This document shows, in pieces, positions 19,947-28,527 of a stretch of 64,000 bases of DNA. Under the pieces are notes generated by a model. It saw only the letters and a program-made list of their open reading frames with translations. It searched no databases and was not told the origin of the DNA. How positions within the stretch are numbered: the first letter of the stretch is position 1; every line of letters begins with the position of its first letter. The position numbers were made by a program, and so were the translations under genes. The stretch lies in NCBI RefSeq assembly GCF_000761155.1, contig NZ_CP009533.1, forward strand, positions 3,233,001-3,297,000, given 5' to 3'. This stretch comes from Pseudomonas rhizosphaerae (lineage in GTDB: Bacteria > Pseudomonadota > Gammaproteobacteria > Pseudomonadales > Pseudomonadaceae).

Positions 19947-20696
19947 CTATTTGGTGAAGCGGCCTTCCAGCCGATGGCGCGAGCCAGGGTGGATCAGGCG
20001 CGCGGCGGTGACCGGCGTCTTGCCCGACCAGGTACGTCGCAAGATCAGCAGGCACGGTTCGCCGCGTTCGATCTGCAGCAACTCGCACTCCCTTGGGTTG
20101 GCCAGCATGGCCTCGACCACGTGCTCGCCGGCGGTCAGGGGTGCCACGCGGGTCAGGTAGGCGTACGGGGTCTCTTCGACGAAATCCTGTTGCAGGTATT
20201 GCGGCGCGATCTGGGCGTTGACGTAGCGATCCTCGACCTGAACCGGGATGTCGTTCTCGTAATGCACGATGATCGAATGAAACACTCGCTGGCCTTCGCG
20301 CATGTTCAGGGTCAGGGCACGCTCGGCACCGGCGGCCTCTTCTTCCAGCAGTACCAGGCGGCTGCTGTGGCGATGGCCGCGGGCGGCGATCTCGTCGGCA
20401 ACGTTGTGCACTTCGAACATCGCCGACTGGCTTTTCGGTTCGGCCACGAACGTGCCCACACCCTGCATGCGCACCAGCAGGCCTTCAGCCGTCAGCTCGC
20501 GCAGGGCGCGGTTGATGGTCATGCGGCTGAAACCCAGTTGATTGACCAGTTCGCTTTCCGACGGCACCCGGTAGTGCGGCGGCCAGGTACCGTTGAGGAT
20601 CTGCACCGCGATCATCTGTTTGACGCGGGCATACAAGGGCGCCGGACTTTCGCCCATCTGGGCAGCCAGCGCAGGGACAACAGGCGGAGTCGGCAC
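19947..20696 (-). CDS. hutC: HutC-family GntR transcriptional repressor
   Basis: 249 residues from a GTG at 20696 preceded by AAGGA; an upstream ATG at 20738 has no ribosome-binding site. N-terminal winged helix-turn-helix (LYARVKQMIAVQIL, VPSESELVNQLGFSRMTINR, GLLVRMQGVGTFVAEP), then a UTRA ligand-binding domain ending TAARLIHPGSRHRLEGRFTK, very like Pseudomonas HutC. HutC represses histidine-utilisation genes and is released by urocanate. Here it precedes a transporter and no hut enzyme genes are in the window, so its inducer and targets may differ. Repeats upstream of its start suggest autoregulation. Confidence 0.85.
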   Translation of the reverse strand: MPTPPVVPALAAQMGESPAPLYARVKQMIAVQILNGTWPPHYRVPSESELVNQLGFSRMTINRALRELTAEGLLVRMQGVGTFVAEPKSQSAMFEVHNVADEIAARGHRHSSRLVLLEEEAAGAERALTLNMREGQRVFHSIIVHYENDIPVQVEDRYVNAQIAPQYLQQDFVEETPYAYLTRVAPLTAGEHVVEAMLANPRECELLQIERGEPCLLILRRTWSGKTPVTAARLIHPGSRHRLEGRFTK

Positions 20697-20743
20697 GGGA
20701 ATTCCTTGATTGATTCGTTGAGGCACAGCGAGCGACATTGTAC

Positions 20744-20816
20744 CGCGACTAGCGCCTGGGCAGTAACGCGACTAGCGCTTGGGCGGGACAACTCTATACG
20801 GCACCGGCGCTAGTCG
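20744..20816 (-). promoter_or_regulatory. Operator-like repeats upstream of the HutC-family gene
   Basis: CGACTAGCGC occurs at 20746-20755 and 20769-20778 (23 bases apart, inside an 18-base match CGCGACTAGCGCYTGGGC) and inverted as GCGCTAGTCG at 20807-20816. They lie 50-120 bases ahead of the chosen start, between it and the lipocalin gene. They do not resemble the TGTA-type HutC operator known from enterobacteria. They may bind the regulator itself or another factor. Confidence 0.5.
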
Positions 20817-20825
20817 GGTACGTCG

Positions 20826-21395
20826 TCACTTGCCGATGTCGGCATCCGCCGCGCGCCAGATCAGGCGACTGGTGTCATAACCCTGCTGACGCGCCTTGGC
20901 CAGCATCCGCTCGCGCACCGCCGTGGAGATCTGCGGCGTGCGCGACAGCAGCCACAGGTACTTGCGGCTCGGGCTGCCGACCAGCGCATGCTCGTATCTG
21001 TCGTCCACGTCCAGGACCCAGTAATCGCCCTTGGCCAGGCCGGGGACCATCCTGGAGAACCAGTTGTCGAACACTACCCACAGCTTGTCGGTCTTGCCCG
21101 GAACCTGAGGCGAGGCGGTGCCATTGGCCTCCTGCCATTCACCATTTTCGGTGCGGCAACGGTTGAGCACGCCAATGTTGCCATCGGTTTTCAGGGTGTA
21201 ATGGGCTTCGGATTGGGCGCAGTTGCGCTGGAAGAACATGGGCAGCCTGGCCACTTCGTACCAGGTGCCCTGGTAGCGCTGCAGGTCCACGCTGTCGACG
21301 GTGCGAGGCGCCATGCTGGCGTCGGGGGCGTTGCTGCAGCCGGCGATCATCAGCGACAGACACAGAAGCAGCAAGGCGAACTTGCGCAACGACAT
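20826..21395 (-). CDS. blc: Outer-membrane lipocalin (Blc family lipoprotein)
   Basis: 189 residues from ATG at 21395, preceded by AAGGAGAG; the longer upstream frame is not used. A lipoprotein signal ends in LMIAGCSN, so cysteine near residue 22 is lipidated. The lipocalin motif DLQRYQGTWYEVARLPMFFQ opens the barrel, and VGSPSRKYLWLLSRTP is the second conserved block. Family members bind fatty acids or lysophospholipids at the outer membrane under stress. It is single, upstream of the HutC-family gene on the same strand. Confidence 0.92.
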   Translation of the reverse strand: MSLRKFALLLLCLSLMIAGCSNAPDASMAPRTVDSVDLQRYQGTWYEVARLPMFFQRNCAQSEAHYTLKTDGNIGVLNRCRTENGEWQEANGTASPQVPGKTDKLWVVFDNWFSRMVPGLAKGDYWVLDVDDRYEHALVGSPSRKYLWLLSRTPQISTAVRERMLAKARQQGYDTSRLIWRAADADIGK

Positions 21396-21502
21396 GGGGG
21401 GCTCTCCTTGAACGGCAGACACGTAGGGTGTGCAGCTTAGAAGAGCGCAAACCGCGCGGGTTCCAATTGCGACCCTCACGGCTTGTGGCTTGGGGCTTGT
21501 GG

Positions 21503-21597
21503 CCTGTGGGAGCGGGCTCTGCCCGCGAAGGCTTCACCGCGATCTGCCTGACACACCGCGTAGACCTTTTCGCGGGCAAAGCCCGCTCCCACAAGGA
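21503..21597. repeat. Paired REP hairpins downstream of fbp
   Basis: CCTGTGGGAGCGGGCTCTGC (from 21503) and the inverted unit CTTTTCGCGGGCAAAGCCCG (from 21567) lie in the 241-base gap between the lipocalin start and the fbp stop. They can fold separately or together and probably end the fbp message. The rest of the gap must contain the lipocalin promoter, not recognised. Confidence 0.8.
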
Positions 21598-21636
21598 GGG
21601 GCGGGCATCTGCCGGAGCTTGTCAGCCGTGCAACGT

Positions 21637-22647
21637 TTACTCGGTGTGGTAACCGGTGACGCGCTCGACTTCCTGCTTGGAACCCAGGAACACCGCCACA
21701 CGCTGGTGCAGGCCTTCTGGCTTGATGTCCATGATGCGCTGGCGGCCGTCGGTCGAAGCGCCACCGGCCTGCTCCACCAGGAACGACATCGGGTTGGCTT
21801 CGTACATCAAACGCAGCTTGCCTGGCTTCTCCGGCTCGCGGCTGTCACGCGGGTACATGAACAAGCCACCGCGGGTCAGGATGCGGTGCACGTCGGCCAC
21901 CATCGAGGCGATCCAGCGCATGTTGTAGTTCTTTTTCAGCGGGCCTTCTTCACCGGCCAGCAGCTCGTCCACGTACTTGGTCACCGGGGCTTCCCAGTGG
22001 CGCTTGTTGGACATGTTGATAGCGAATTCGGCGGTGGTTTCCGGAATCTGGATGTTTTCGTGGGTCAGCACGAAGCTGCCCATCTCGCGGTCCAGGGTGA
22101 ACCCTTTCACGCCATTGCCCAGGGTCAGGATCAGCATGGTCTGCGGGCCGTAGATGGCATAGCCGGCAGCGACCTGCTCGGTGCCCGGCTGCAGGAAGGC
22201 ATGTTCCTTCAGGCTGTCATTCTGGCTCAGGTGCTCGGTAGGGCAGCGCAGCACCGAGAAGATGGTGCCGACCGAGACGTTGACGTCGATGTTGGAGGAG
22301 CCGTCGAGGGGGTCGAACACCAGCAGGTAGGCACCCTTGGGGTACTGGCCGGGAATCTGGTAGGCGTTGTCCATTTCTTCGGACGCCATGCCCGCCAGGT
22401 GGCCGCCCCATTCGTTGGCTTCGAGCAGGATGTCGTTGGACAGCACGTCCAGCTTCTTCTGCACTTCGCCTTGGACGTTTTCGGTGCCCATGCTGCCAAG
22501 CACGCCACCCAGGGCGCCCTTGGACACCGCATGGCTGATCTCTTTGCACGCGCGCGCCACCACTTCGATCAGGAAGCGCAGATCGGCCGGCGTGTTGTTG
22601 CTGCGGGTCTGCTCGATCAAGTAGCGACTCAGGGTAACGCGGGACAT
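21637..22647 (-). CDS. fbp: Fructose-1,6-bisphosphatase class I
   Basis: 336 residues from ATG at 22647 with CGGAG upstream. The metal and substrate loop [20 protein letters not shown] is diagnostic of class I FBPase; [29 protein letters not shown] and [18 protein letters not shown] are further family blocks. It dephosphorylates fructose-1,6-bisphosphate, the committed step of gluconeogenesis, important in pseudomonads that grow mainly on organic acids. Neighbouring glgP is also carbohydrate metabolism. Confidence 0.96.
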   Translation of the reverse strand: MSRVTLSRYLIEQTRSNNTPADLRFLIEVVARACKEISHAVSKGALGGVLGSMGTENVQGEVQKKLDVLSNDILLEANEWGGHLAGMASEEMDNAYQIPGQYPKGAYLLVFDPLDGSSNIDVNVSVGTIFSVLRCPTEHLSQNDSLKEHAFLQPGTEQVAAGYAIYGPQTMLILTLGNGVKGFTLDREMGSFVLTHENIQIPETTAEFAINMSNKRHWEAPVTKYVDELLAGEEGPLKKNYNMRWIASMVADVHRILTRGGLFMYPRDSREPEKPGKLRLMYEANPMSFLVEQAGGASTDGRQRIMDIKPEGLHQRVAVFLGSKQEVERVTGYHTE

Positions 22648-22783
22648 GGACGACTCCGGAGTAGAAAAGGGGGTGGGGGTAAAGCCCGCACAGTTTACAC
22701 GGGTGCGGCCAAACCTAGCGAGCGCTAGCCACGCCGCGGTAGCTATCAGATCGCTATCAATGAGGATAGTTCGATGGAGAGGG

Positions 22784-23041
22784 CCCTTCGCGGCCGATGA
22801 CCGCTCCCACACTTACCCACTGTAGGAGCGGTCTGTGGCCGCGAAAAGGCAACGCGGTGTATCAGGGGTACCTCCGCATGCCCTTCGCGGCCGATGACCG
22901 CTCCTACACCTACCCACTGTGGGAGCGGTCTGTGGCCGCGAAAAGGCAACGCGGTGTATCAGGGGTACCGCCGCATGCCCTTCGCGGCCGATGACCGCTC
23001 CTACACCTGCCAACTGTGGGAGCGGTCTGTGGCCGCGAAGG
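22784..23041. repeat. Tandem array of REP pairs with exact 97-bp period
   Basis: CCCTTCGCGGCCGATGACCG starts at 22784, 22881 and 22978, an exact 97-base period. Each unit also has the inverted partner GGAGCGGTCTGTGGCCGCGA and the linker GGCAACGCGGTGTATCAGGG. Two full units plus a third hairpin lie downstream of glgP and upstream of fbp, filling most of the 414-base gap (22648-23061). The remaining bases next to fbp (22648-22783) should hold its promoter. Confidence 0.9.
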
Positions 23042-23061
23042 GCGCGCTGCGGTCTAGAGCC

Positions 23062-25512
23062 TCACTCCAGCGCCTGCCAGATATCCTGCGCATACTCGCG
23101 GATGGTTCGGTCGGAGGAGAACCAGCCCATGCGGGCCGTGTTGAGCACCGCCATGCGCCACCACTTGTCGGCGTCATGCCAAGTGTCTTCGACCTTGCGC
23201 TGCGCATCCCAGTACGCGTCGAAATCGGCGCACAGCAGGAAGCGGTCGTAGCTGGTCAGCGAATCGATCAACCCCGCGTAGCGCGACGGATCGTCGGGCG
23301 AGAACACCCCACCGCGAATGGCCTGCAGCACATCGTTCAAACGATGGGAGGCCGCTACATCACCATAGGCACTGAAACCGCCGGCATGCTTGCGTTCCTC
23401 GACCTGGGCCGCGGTCATGCCAAAGATGAACATGTTCTCCTTGCCCAGGAAATCGCACATTTCCACGTTGGCGCCGTCCAGCGTACCAATGGTCAACGCG
23501 CCATTGAGGCCGAACTTCATGTTGCTGGTGCCCGACGCTTCGTAGCCAGCGGTGGAAATCTGCTCGGACAGGTCGGCAGCCGGGATGATGCTTTCGGCCA
23601 GACTGACGTTGTAGTTGGGCAGGAACACCACCTTGAGCAAACCGCGCACGGTCGGATCGTTGTTGACCACCCGCGCGATGTCGTTGGCCAGCTTGATGAT
23701 CAGCTTGGCCTGGTGATAGCTGGCCGCCGCCTTGCCGGCGAAAATCTTAACCCGCGGCACCCAGTCCGTCTCAGGCTCGGCGCGGATCGCCTGGTACAGC
23801 GCCACGGTGTGCATCAGGTTGAGCAGTTGCCGCTTGTACTCATGGATACGCTTGACCTGGACGTCGAACATCGCCTCGGGATTGACCGTGACGCCGACGC
23901 GCTCGTGAATGATGCGCGCCAGCGCCTTCTTGCTGTTCAGACGCTGTGCAGCGAAAGCCCTGCGGAACTCGGGCTGCTCGGCGAACGGCTCGAGGTTCTT
24001 GAGCAGCCCTTCCGGGTTGTCGAGCAATTCCGGGCCGAGCTTGTCGACCAGCATCGCGGTCAGCTCGCTGTTGGATTGATACAGCCAGCGACGGAACGTG
24101 ATGCCGTTGGTCTTGTTGTTGATCCGGTCGGGATAGAGCTTGTGCAGCTCGGAGAACACCGTGCTGCGCATCAACTGGGTGTGCAGGCCGGACACCCCGT
24201 TGACGCTGTGCGAACCCAGGAACGCCAGGTTGCCCATGCGCACGCGGCGACCGTTGTCTTCTTCGATCAGCGACACGGCGCGCAGTACATCGACATCGTG
24301 CTGGCCTTTGGCGCGCAGCGAATCGATGTGATAGGCGTTGATCAGGTAGATGATCTGCATGTGCCGCGGCAGCATGCGCTCCATCAGGCCCACCGGCCAG
24401 GTTTCCAGGGCCTCGGGCAACAACGTGTGGTTGGTGTAGGCCAGGGTGTTGACGGTGATTTCCCATGCCGTGTCCCACGCCAGACCATATTCGTCCACCA
24501 ACTGGCGCATCAGCTCTGCCACGGCGATGGAAGGGTGCGTGTCGTTGAGCTGGATCGCCGCCTTGTCGGCCAGGTTGAGCAGGCTGTCGTTACCGTTCAG
24601 GTGACGACGCAACAAATCGTGCAGGGAGGCCGAAACGAAGAAGTACTCCTGGCGCAGGCGCAACTCCTGGCCGGCCTCGGTGCTGTCGGCCGGGTACAGA
24701 ACCCGGGAGATGCTCTCGGCACGGGCGACTTCGGCGACGGCGCCGAGGTGGTCGCCGGCATTGAAGCGCTCCAGGTGCAGGTCTTCTATCGCGCGCGCGC
24801 GCCACAGGCGCAGGGTGTTGACGCTGGAGCCGCGCCAGCCGACCACCGGCGTGTCGTAGGCGATGGCGCGCACGGTTTCGCTGGGCCACCAGACCTGCTT
24901 CTGCTGGCCTTCGCTGTCGGTGACGGTTTCCACATGGCCGCCGAAGCTGATCGGGTAGATCACTTCCGGACGCTCGAACTCCCAGGGGTTGCCGAAATTC
25001 AGCCAGTTTTCCGTCTGCTCCTGCTGCCAGCCATCGACGATGGCCTGGCGGAACAGCCCGTGTTCGTAGCGGATGCCATAACCATGAGCCGCAACGCCCA
25101 GGGTCGACATGCTTTCCATGAAGCAGGCCGCCAGGCGCCCGAGGCCACCGTTGCCCAGCGCCGCATCGGGCTCGAGCAGGCGGATGCGCTCCAGATCCAC
25201 GCCCAGATCGGTCAGGGCCTCGCGGGCGATGTCCAGCAGGCCAAGGTTGCTCAGGCTGTCGTAGAGCAGCCGGCCAATGAGAAATTCCAGGGAGAGGTAA
25301 TAGACCCGTTTCTGGCCTTTGCGGTAGATCTGCCGGGTGTGATCCATCCAGTGCTCGACCATGTGGTCGCGCGCGGCCAAAGCAATGGCCTCGAACCAGT
25401 CGTGGTCGAATGCGTGATCGGGGTCCTTGCCCACCGCATAGGTGAGTTTGGCGAGTACAGCAGCGCGGAAATCGGCCACCTCGGCGTCACGGACAAGCGG
25501 TTCCTGAGACAT
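23062..25512 (-). CDS. glgP: Glycogen/maltodextrin phosphorylase
   Basis: An 816-residue GT35 phosphorylase releasing glucose-1-phosphate from alpha-glucans. The N-terminal catalytic block DAALGNGGLGRLAACFMES and the pyridoxal-phosphate region EASGTSNMKFGLNGA (cofactor lysine in NMKF) with TLDGANVEM are intact. FAGKAAASYHQAKLIIKLAN is also conserved. It is not adjacent to glycogen-synthesis genes here. ATG at 25512 is used; the gene ends at the REP array. Confidence 0.95.
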   Translation of the reverse strand: MSQEPLVRDAEVADFRAAVLAKLTYAVGKDPDHAFDHDWFEAIALAARDHMVEHWMDHTRQIYRKGQKRVYYLSLEFLIGRLLYDSLSNLGLLDIAREALTDLGVDLERIRLLEPDAALGNGGLGRLAACFMESMSTLGVAAHGYGIRYEHGLFRQAIVDGWQQEQTENWLNFGNPWEFERPEVIYPISFGGHVETVTDSEGQQKQVWWPSETVRAIAYDTPVVGWRGSSVNTLRLWRARAIEDLHLERFNAGDHLGAVAEVARAESISRVLYPADSTEAGQELRLRQEYFFVSASLHDLLRRHLNGNDSLLNLADKAAIQLNDTHPSIAVAELMRQLVDEYGLAWDTAWEITVNTLAYTNHTLLPEALETWPVGLMERMLPRHMQIIYLINAYHIDSLRAKGQHDVDVLRAVSLIEEDNGRRVRMGNLAFLGSHSVNGVSGLHTQLMRSTVFSELHKLYPDRINNKTNGITFRRWLYQSNSELTAMLVDKLGPELLDNPEGLLKNLEPFAEQPEFRRAFAAQRLNSKKALARIIHERVGVTVNPEAMFDVQVKRIHEYKRQLLNLMHTVALYQAIRAEPETDWVPRVKIFAGKAAASYHQAKLIIKLANDIARVVNNDPTVRGLLKVVFLPNYNVSLAESIIPAADLSEQISTAGYEASGTSNMKFGLNGALTIGTLDGANVEMCDFLGKENMFIFGMTAAQVEERKHAGGFSAYGDVAASHRLNDVLQAIRGGVFSPDDPSRYAGLIDSLTSYDRFLLCADFDAYWDAQRKVEDTWHDADKWWRMAVLNTARMGWFSSDRTIREYAQDIWQALE

Positions 25513-25699
25513 GCAATGCGTCCTCGGGGAAATTGACGATACTGGATGGAATACCTGAGCCTAGACGCTTCGACACACGCCGAAAGCTCAGGTTCGTAAC
25601 TTTGCACCATACGCGCAGTTTCGGGCAGAAGGTTGTTCACTTTTTCACCAATGCCGGTATGATCGCGCGCCCTGTTCCATCTTGCCTGATGACCTGACG

Positions 25700-26110
25700 A
25701 TGAAAAGCTCTTTGATTGCCGCCGCCGAAGTGGACCGCCTAGACACCTGGCAGAAATATTCCGCACCGATGTGCGGTGCCTGTATCTCGACCTGCTGCAC
25801 GCTGCCGGTGGAAGTGAAGATCAAGGACCTTATCCGTATCGGTGTGGTGGATGAGTTCGAGATAGGCGATCCGCCCAAGAACGTCGCCAAGCGCTTGCAG
25901 AAGGACGGCATCGTCGAACGCTTCAACCAGAAGTCAGGCATTTTCACCCTGACGCGCATGAGCAACAACGATTGTCTGTACCTGGACAAGAAAAGCCGCC
26001 TGTGCACGATCTATGAAAAGCGTCCGGACACCTGCCGCAACCATCCCAGAATCGGGCCCCGCCCCGGCTACTGCGCCTATCAGCCCAAGCCGGTATCGCG
26101 CCAGGGCTGA
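25700..26110 (+). CDS. YkgJ-family CxxCxxCC putative metal-cluster protein
   Basis: 136 residues from ATG at 25700; an upstream ATG at 25682 is less likely. The cysteine pattern CGACISTCC near residues 25-33, with later cysteines in NDCLYLD, RLCTIYEKRPDTCRNHP and GYCAYQ, is that of the UPF0153/YkgJ family of putative zinc- or iron-binding proteins. The molecular function is unknown. It is divergent from glgP with a 187-base spacer. Confidence 0.85.
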   Translation: MKSSLIAAAEVDRLDTWQKYSAPMCGACISTCCTLPVEVKIKDLIRIGVVDEFEIGDPPKNVAKRLQKDGIVERFNQKSGIFTLTRMSNNDCLYLDKKSRLCTIYEKRPDTCRNHPRIGPRPGYCAYQPKPVSRQG

Positions 26111-26113
26111 GTG

Positions 26114-26205
26114 CCTGTGGGAGCGGTCTGTGGCCGCGAAGAGACCTGCGAGGTGTGTCAGCCGGACCGCGGTGCTGCCTTCGCGGCCGGTGACCGCTCC
26201 CACAA
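26114..26205. repeat. Paired REP hairpins between convergent genes
   Basis: CCTGTGGGAGCGGTCTGTGG and the inverted unit CCTTCGCGGCCGGTGACCGC lie between the YkgJ-like gene and the convergent chemoreceptor gene; a likely bidirectional transcript end. Confidence 0.8.
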
Positions 26206-26218
26206 CTACCCGCCTGCC

Positions 26219-28216
26219 CTACCCCTGCCGACTCAACCCCGCCAGGCGCGTCGACAGTGCCTGCATGCCCTGGCTCAGTTCGCTGAGACTGGACGCGTCG
26301 CGGGCGCCGTCTTCGCTGGCCGCGTGAATGCGTACCGCCAGCTCGGTGATCTCCTGGGTGACATGGCTCTGTTCCTGGGCCGCCACGGCGATCTGCTGGG
26401 TGCGCTGGACGATGTCGTCGAAGCCCACCACCGTACTGCCCAGCGAGACGCTCAACACATCGGCCTGCTGCGCCACGGTGCGCGTGCGGTCCTCGCCCGC
26501 GACCATGGTATCGACCGCCTTGACCGAGGCCTGGCGCAGCTCGCCGATCATCTGTTGAATCTCGTCGGCCGAAGCCTGGGTACGCCCCGCCAGGGTGCGC
26601 ACTTCGTCGGCCACCACCGCAAAACCTCTGCCCTGCTCGCCCGCACGCGCCGCTTCGATCGCGGCATTGAGCGCCAGCAGGTTGGTCTGCGCGGAAATCG
26701 ACTTGATCACGTCGAGCACGCCACTGACGCTCTCGATGTCCTGGCCCAGGCTGGTGATGGCTTGCGCCACGCTGGCGATGTCACCGGTCAGGGAATTGAT
26801 CGTCTGACTGTTCTGCTCCACATGCCCCTGGCTCTGCCGCGCCGTGGACAGCGACAGCTGCGCGGTGTCGGAACATTCCGTGGTGTTGGAGGCGACCTCT
26901 TGAGCACTGGACGACATCTCGGTGATCGCAGTGGCCAGCAAGGTGTTGTCCTGACGCTGGGTTTCGGCGCGCTCGGCCATGATCACCGATAGCCGCGCCA
27001 CGTCATCGGACTGTTTCTGCAAACGCAGCGCCTCGTCGCCGATCGCCTTGAGCATGTTGCGCAGGTTGCCGGCGTAGCGGTTGACCGCGCCACGCAGCAG
27101 GCCGATCTCGTCGGCCCGGACCACGTCCAGTTCGGCGCTGGCGCCACCGCCCTGCTCGCCCAGCGTGTCGATCTGTGCCGTGGTTTCGTTGATCTGGCTG
27201 AACACCGCGCGCCCGGCCAGCCAGGCCAGGCCGAACACCAGCGCCAGGATCGGCAGCAAGGTGGTGAGGATATCGACGGTCAACTTGCTGGCGATGCCGG
27301 TCATGTGCGCCTGCGGCGTGGCCAGGCCCACTACCCAGCCACTGGCAGGCACCCGCGTGAGGCTGATGTAGCCTGCACCATCCAGCTGCGCGTCATGTTC
27401 CACATGAAAGGTCTGCGCCTCGCGCTGACCGCTGGTGCGCCAATCGGCGACGGCCTTGAACCAGGGATAGGCAGCGAGCAGTGCCGCTTCGTCGGCAGGC
27501 GCCGGCTGCTCGCCGATGGCCGGAAAGTACAGGACCTTGCCCGACGGATCGATGGCGAAGGCATAGCCGCCGGTAACCTGGCCGTTGGACTTGAGGAAGT
27601 TGGCCAGACCTGTGAGGGTCAGGTCGATGGTTGCCACGCCAGCGAAACGGCCATCACGGCTGTAGGGCACTGTGCAGGTGGTCATCAGAATCTTGCTGAC
27701 CGGATCCTCGTAGGCATCCGACCAGGCGCAGCGACCCGGCGTGGAGGCCTTGCCCTGCACATACCAGTCGGCGGCGTGATAGTCATCCACGGCGCTGGCG
27801 TTGTATTCCTCGGAATAGCCCAGGCTCTGGCCGCTGCGCGCCCAGTAGAAGCTGCGCCGCGCCACGCCTGCGCTGAAGGCATCCGGCTCGGGCCACAGGC
27901 CACCGCCGGCAATCGCGGTATCGCCCTGGGAATCGATGATCGGCGCCAAGGTGCCTTTTACCAGCTCGACATCCGTCGGCAGCGTGCTACCCAGGCTCGC
28001 CAGCGCTGCGACACGACCTTCGATCTCGGCCAGCTCGACCGACAGTTGCCGCGCGATGGCCGTGGCCGACTGCTCGGCGCTCTTGGTGTTGGACTGGATC
28101 AGCTTGGGCTCGCCACTGAGCACCATGACCGCATAGATGGCCGCTGCCGTCACCAGCAGGATGAACACGATGCCCAGGCTGAAGCGGGACATGATCTTGG
28201 TAGGTAACAGGCTCAC
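26219..28216 (-). CDS. Methyl-accepting chemotaxis protein with dCache-like sensor
   Basis: 665 residues from a GTG at 28216 preceded by AAGGGGG. A membrane helix ([20 protein letters not shown]) is followed by a periplasmic region of about 280 residues with dCache features: [34 protein letters not shown] and [17 protein letters not shown] second helix (about 314-336), HAMP and the signalling hairpin [20 protein letters not shown] follow. dCache receptors typically bind amino acids, polyamines or organic acids directly. No CheR-docking pentapeptide ends the protein. A FliA promoter lies upstream. Confidence 0.92.
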   Translation of the reverse strand: MSLLPTKIMSRFSLGIVFILLVTAAAIYAVMVLSGEPKLIQSNTKSAEQSATAIARQLSVELAEIEGRVAALASLGSTLPTDVELVKGTLAPIIDSQGDTAIAGGGLWPEPDAFSAGVARRSFYWARSGQSLGYSEEYNASAVDDYHAADWYVQGKASTPGRCAWSDAYEDPVSKILMTTCTVPYSRDGRFAGVATIDLTLTGLANFLKSNGQVTGGYAFAIDPSGKVLYFPAIGEQPAPADEAALLAAYPWFKAVADWRTSGQREAQTFHVEHDAQLDGAGYISLTRVPASGWVVGLATPQAHMTGIASKLTVDILTTLLPILALVFGLAWLAGRAVFSQINETTAQIDTLGEQGGGASAELDVVRADEIGLLRGAVNRYAGNLRNMLKAIGDEALRLQKQSDDVARLSVIMAERAETQRQDNTLLATAITEMSSSAQEVASNTTECSDTAQLSLSTARQSQGHVEQNSQTINSLTGDIASVAQAITSLGQDIESVSGVLDVIKSISAQTNLLALNAAIEAARAGEQGRGFAVVADEVRTLAGRTQASADEIQQMIGELRQASVKAVDTMVAGEDRTRTVAQQADVLSVSLGSTVVGFDDIVQRTQQIAVAAQEQSHVTQEITELAVRIHAASEDGARDASSLSELSQGMQALSTRLAGLSRQG

Positions 28217-28251
28217 AGGGCCCCCTTCTGAGGGAATCGATATTGCCTGCA

Positions 28252-28278
28252 CTATCGGCCTGGGGGTGGAAAACTGGA
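28252..28278 (-). promoter_or_regulatory. FliA (sigma28) promoter of the dCache chemoreceptor gene
   Basis: Read on the minus strand: TCCAGTTT (28278-28271), an 11-base spacer, then GCCGATAG (28259-28252), 36 bases ahead of the GTG start. The same elements and spacing occur before the other chemoreceptor gene of the window. Confidence 0.75.
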
Positions 28279-28311
28279 GGGCGAACGATAGAGGGCTTTA
28301 CGGTGCCAAAG

Positions 28312-28449
28312 CCGGCCTCTTCGCGGGCAGAGACCCGCTCCCACAATGGCGGCGATCATCCGTGGGCGGCGAGCCCTCTGCCCGCGAAGGCCTCCCTGAC
28401 ACACCCAAGCCCCCTGTGGGAGCGGGTCTCTGCCCGCGAAGAGGCCAGA
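28312..28449. repeat. Cluster of three REP units downstream of typA
   Basis: CCTCTTCGCGGGCAGAGACC near 28316, a partial inverted unit GGCGAGCCCTCTGCCCGCGA near 28368, and CTGTGGGAGCGGGTCTCTGC near 28414. They fill the 311-base gap between the chemoreceptor start and the typA stop, together with the FliA promoter and the typA terminator. Confidence 0.8.
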
Positions 28450-28470
28450 CCTGCTAGCACCCACAGCCAT

Positions 28471-28507
28471 AAAAAAACCCCCGAACGCTTTCGCGCCGGG
28501 GGCTTTT
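28471..28507 (-). terminator. Rho-independent terminator of typA
   Basis: On the minus strand, GCCCCCGGCGCGAAAGCG with TTCGGGGGTTTTTTT forms a GC-rich stem with a GAAA loop and a T-tract, 20 bases after the typA stop. Confidence 0.85.
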
Positions 28508-28527
28508 CGATCAACCGGAACTACGTA

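Noticed and set aside
22784..23041. Possible CRISPR array because of regular repeats
   Set aside because: Linkers are repeats themselves rather than unique spacers, the units are inverted REP pairs with a 97-base period, and no cas genes are present.
22894..25536. An 880-codon open frame on the plus strand across glgP
   Set aside because: Antisense shadow of glgP that also reads through the REP array; no family features.
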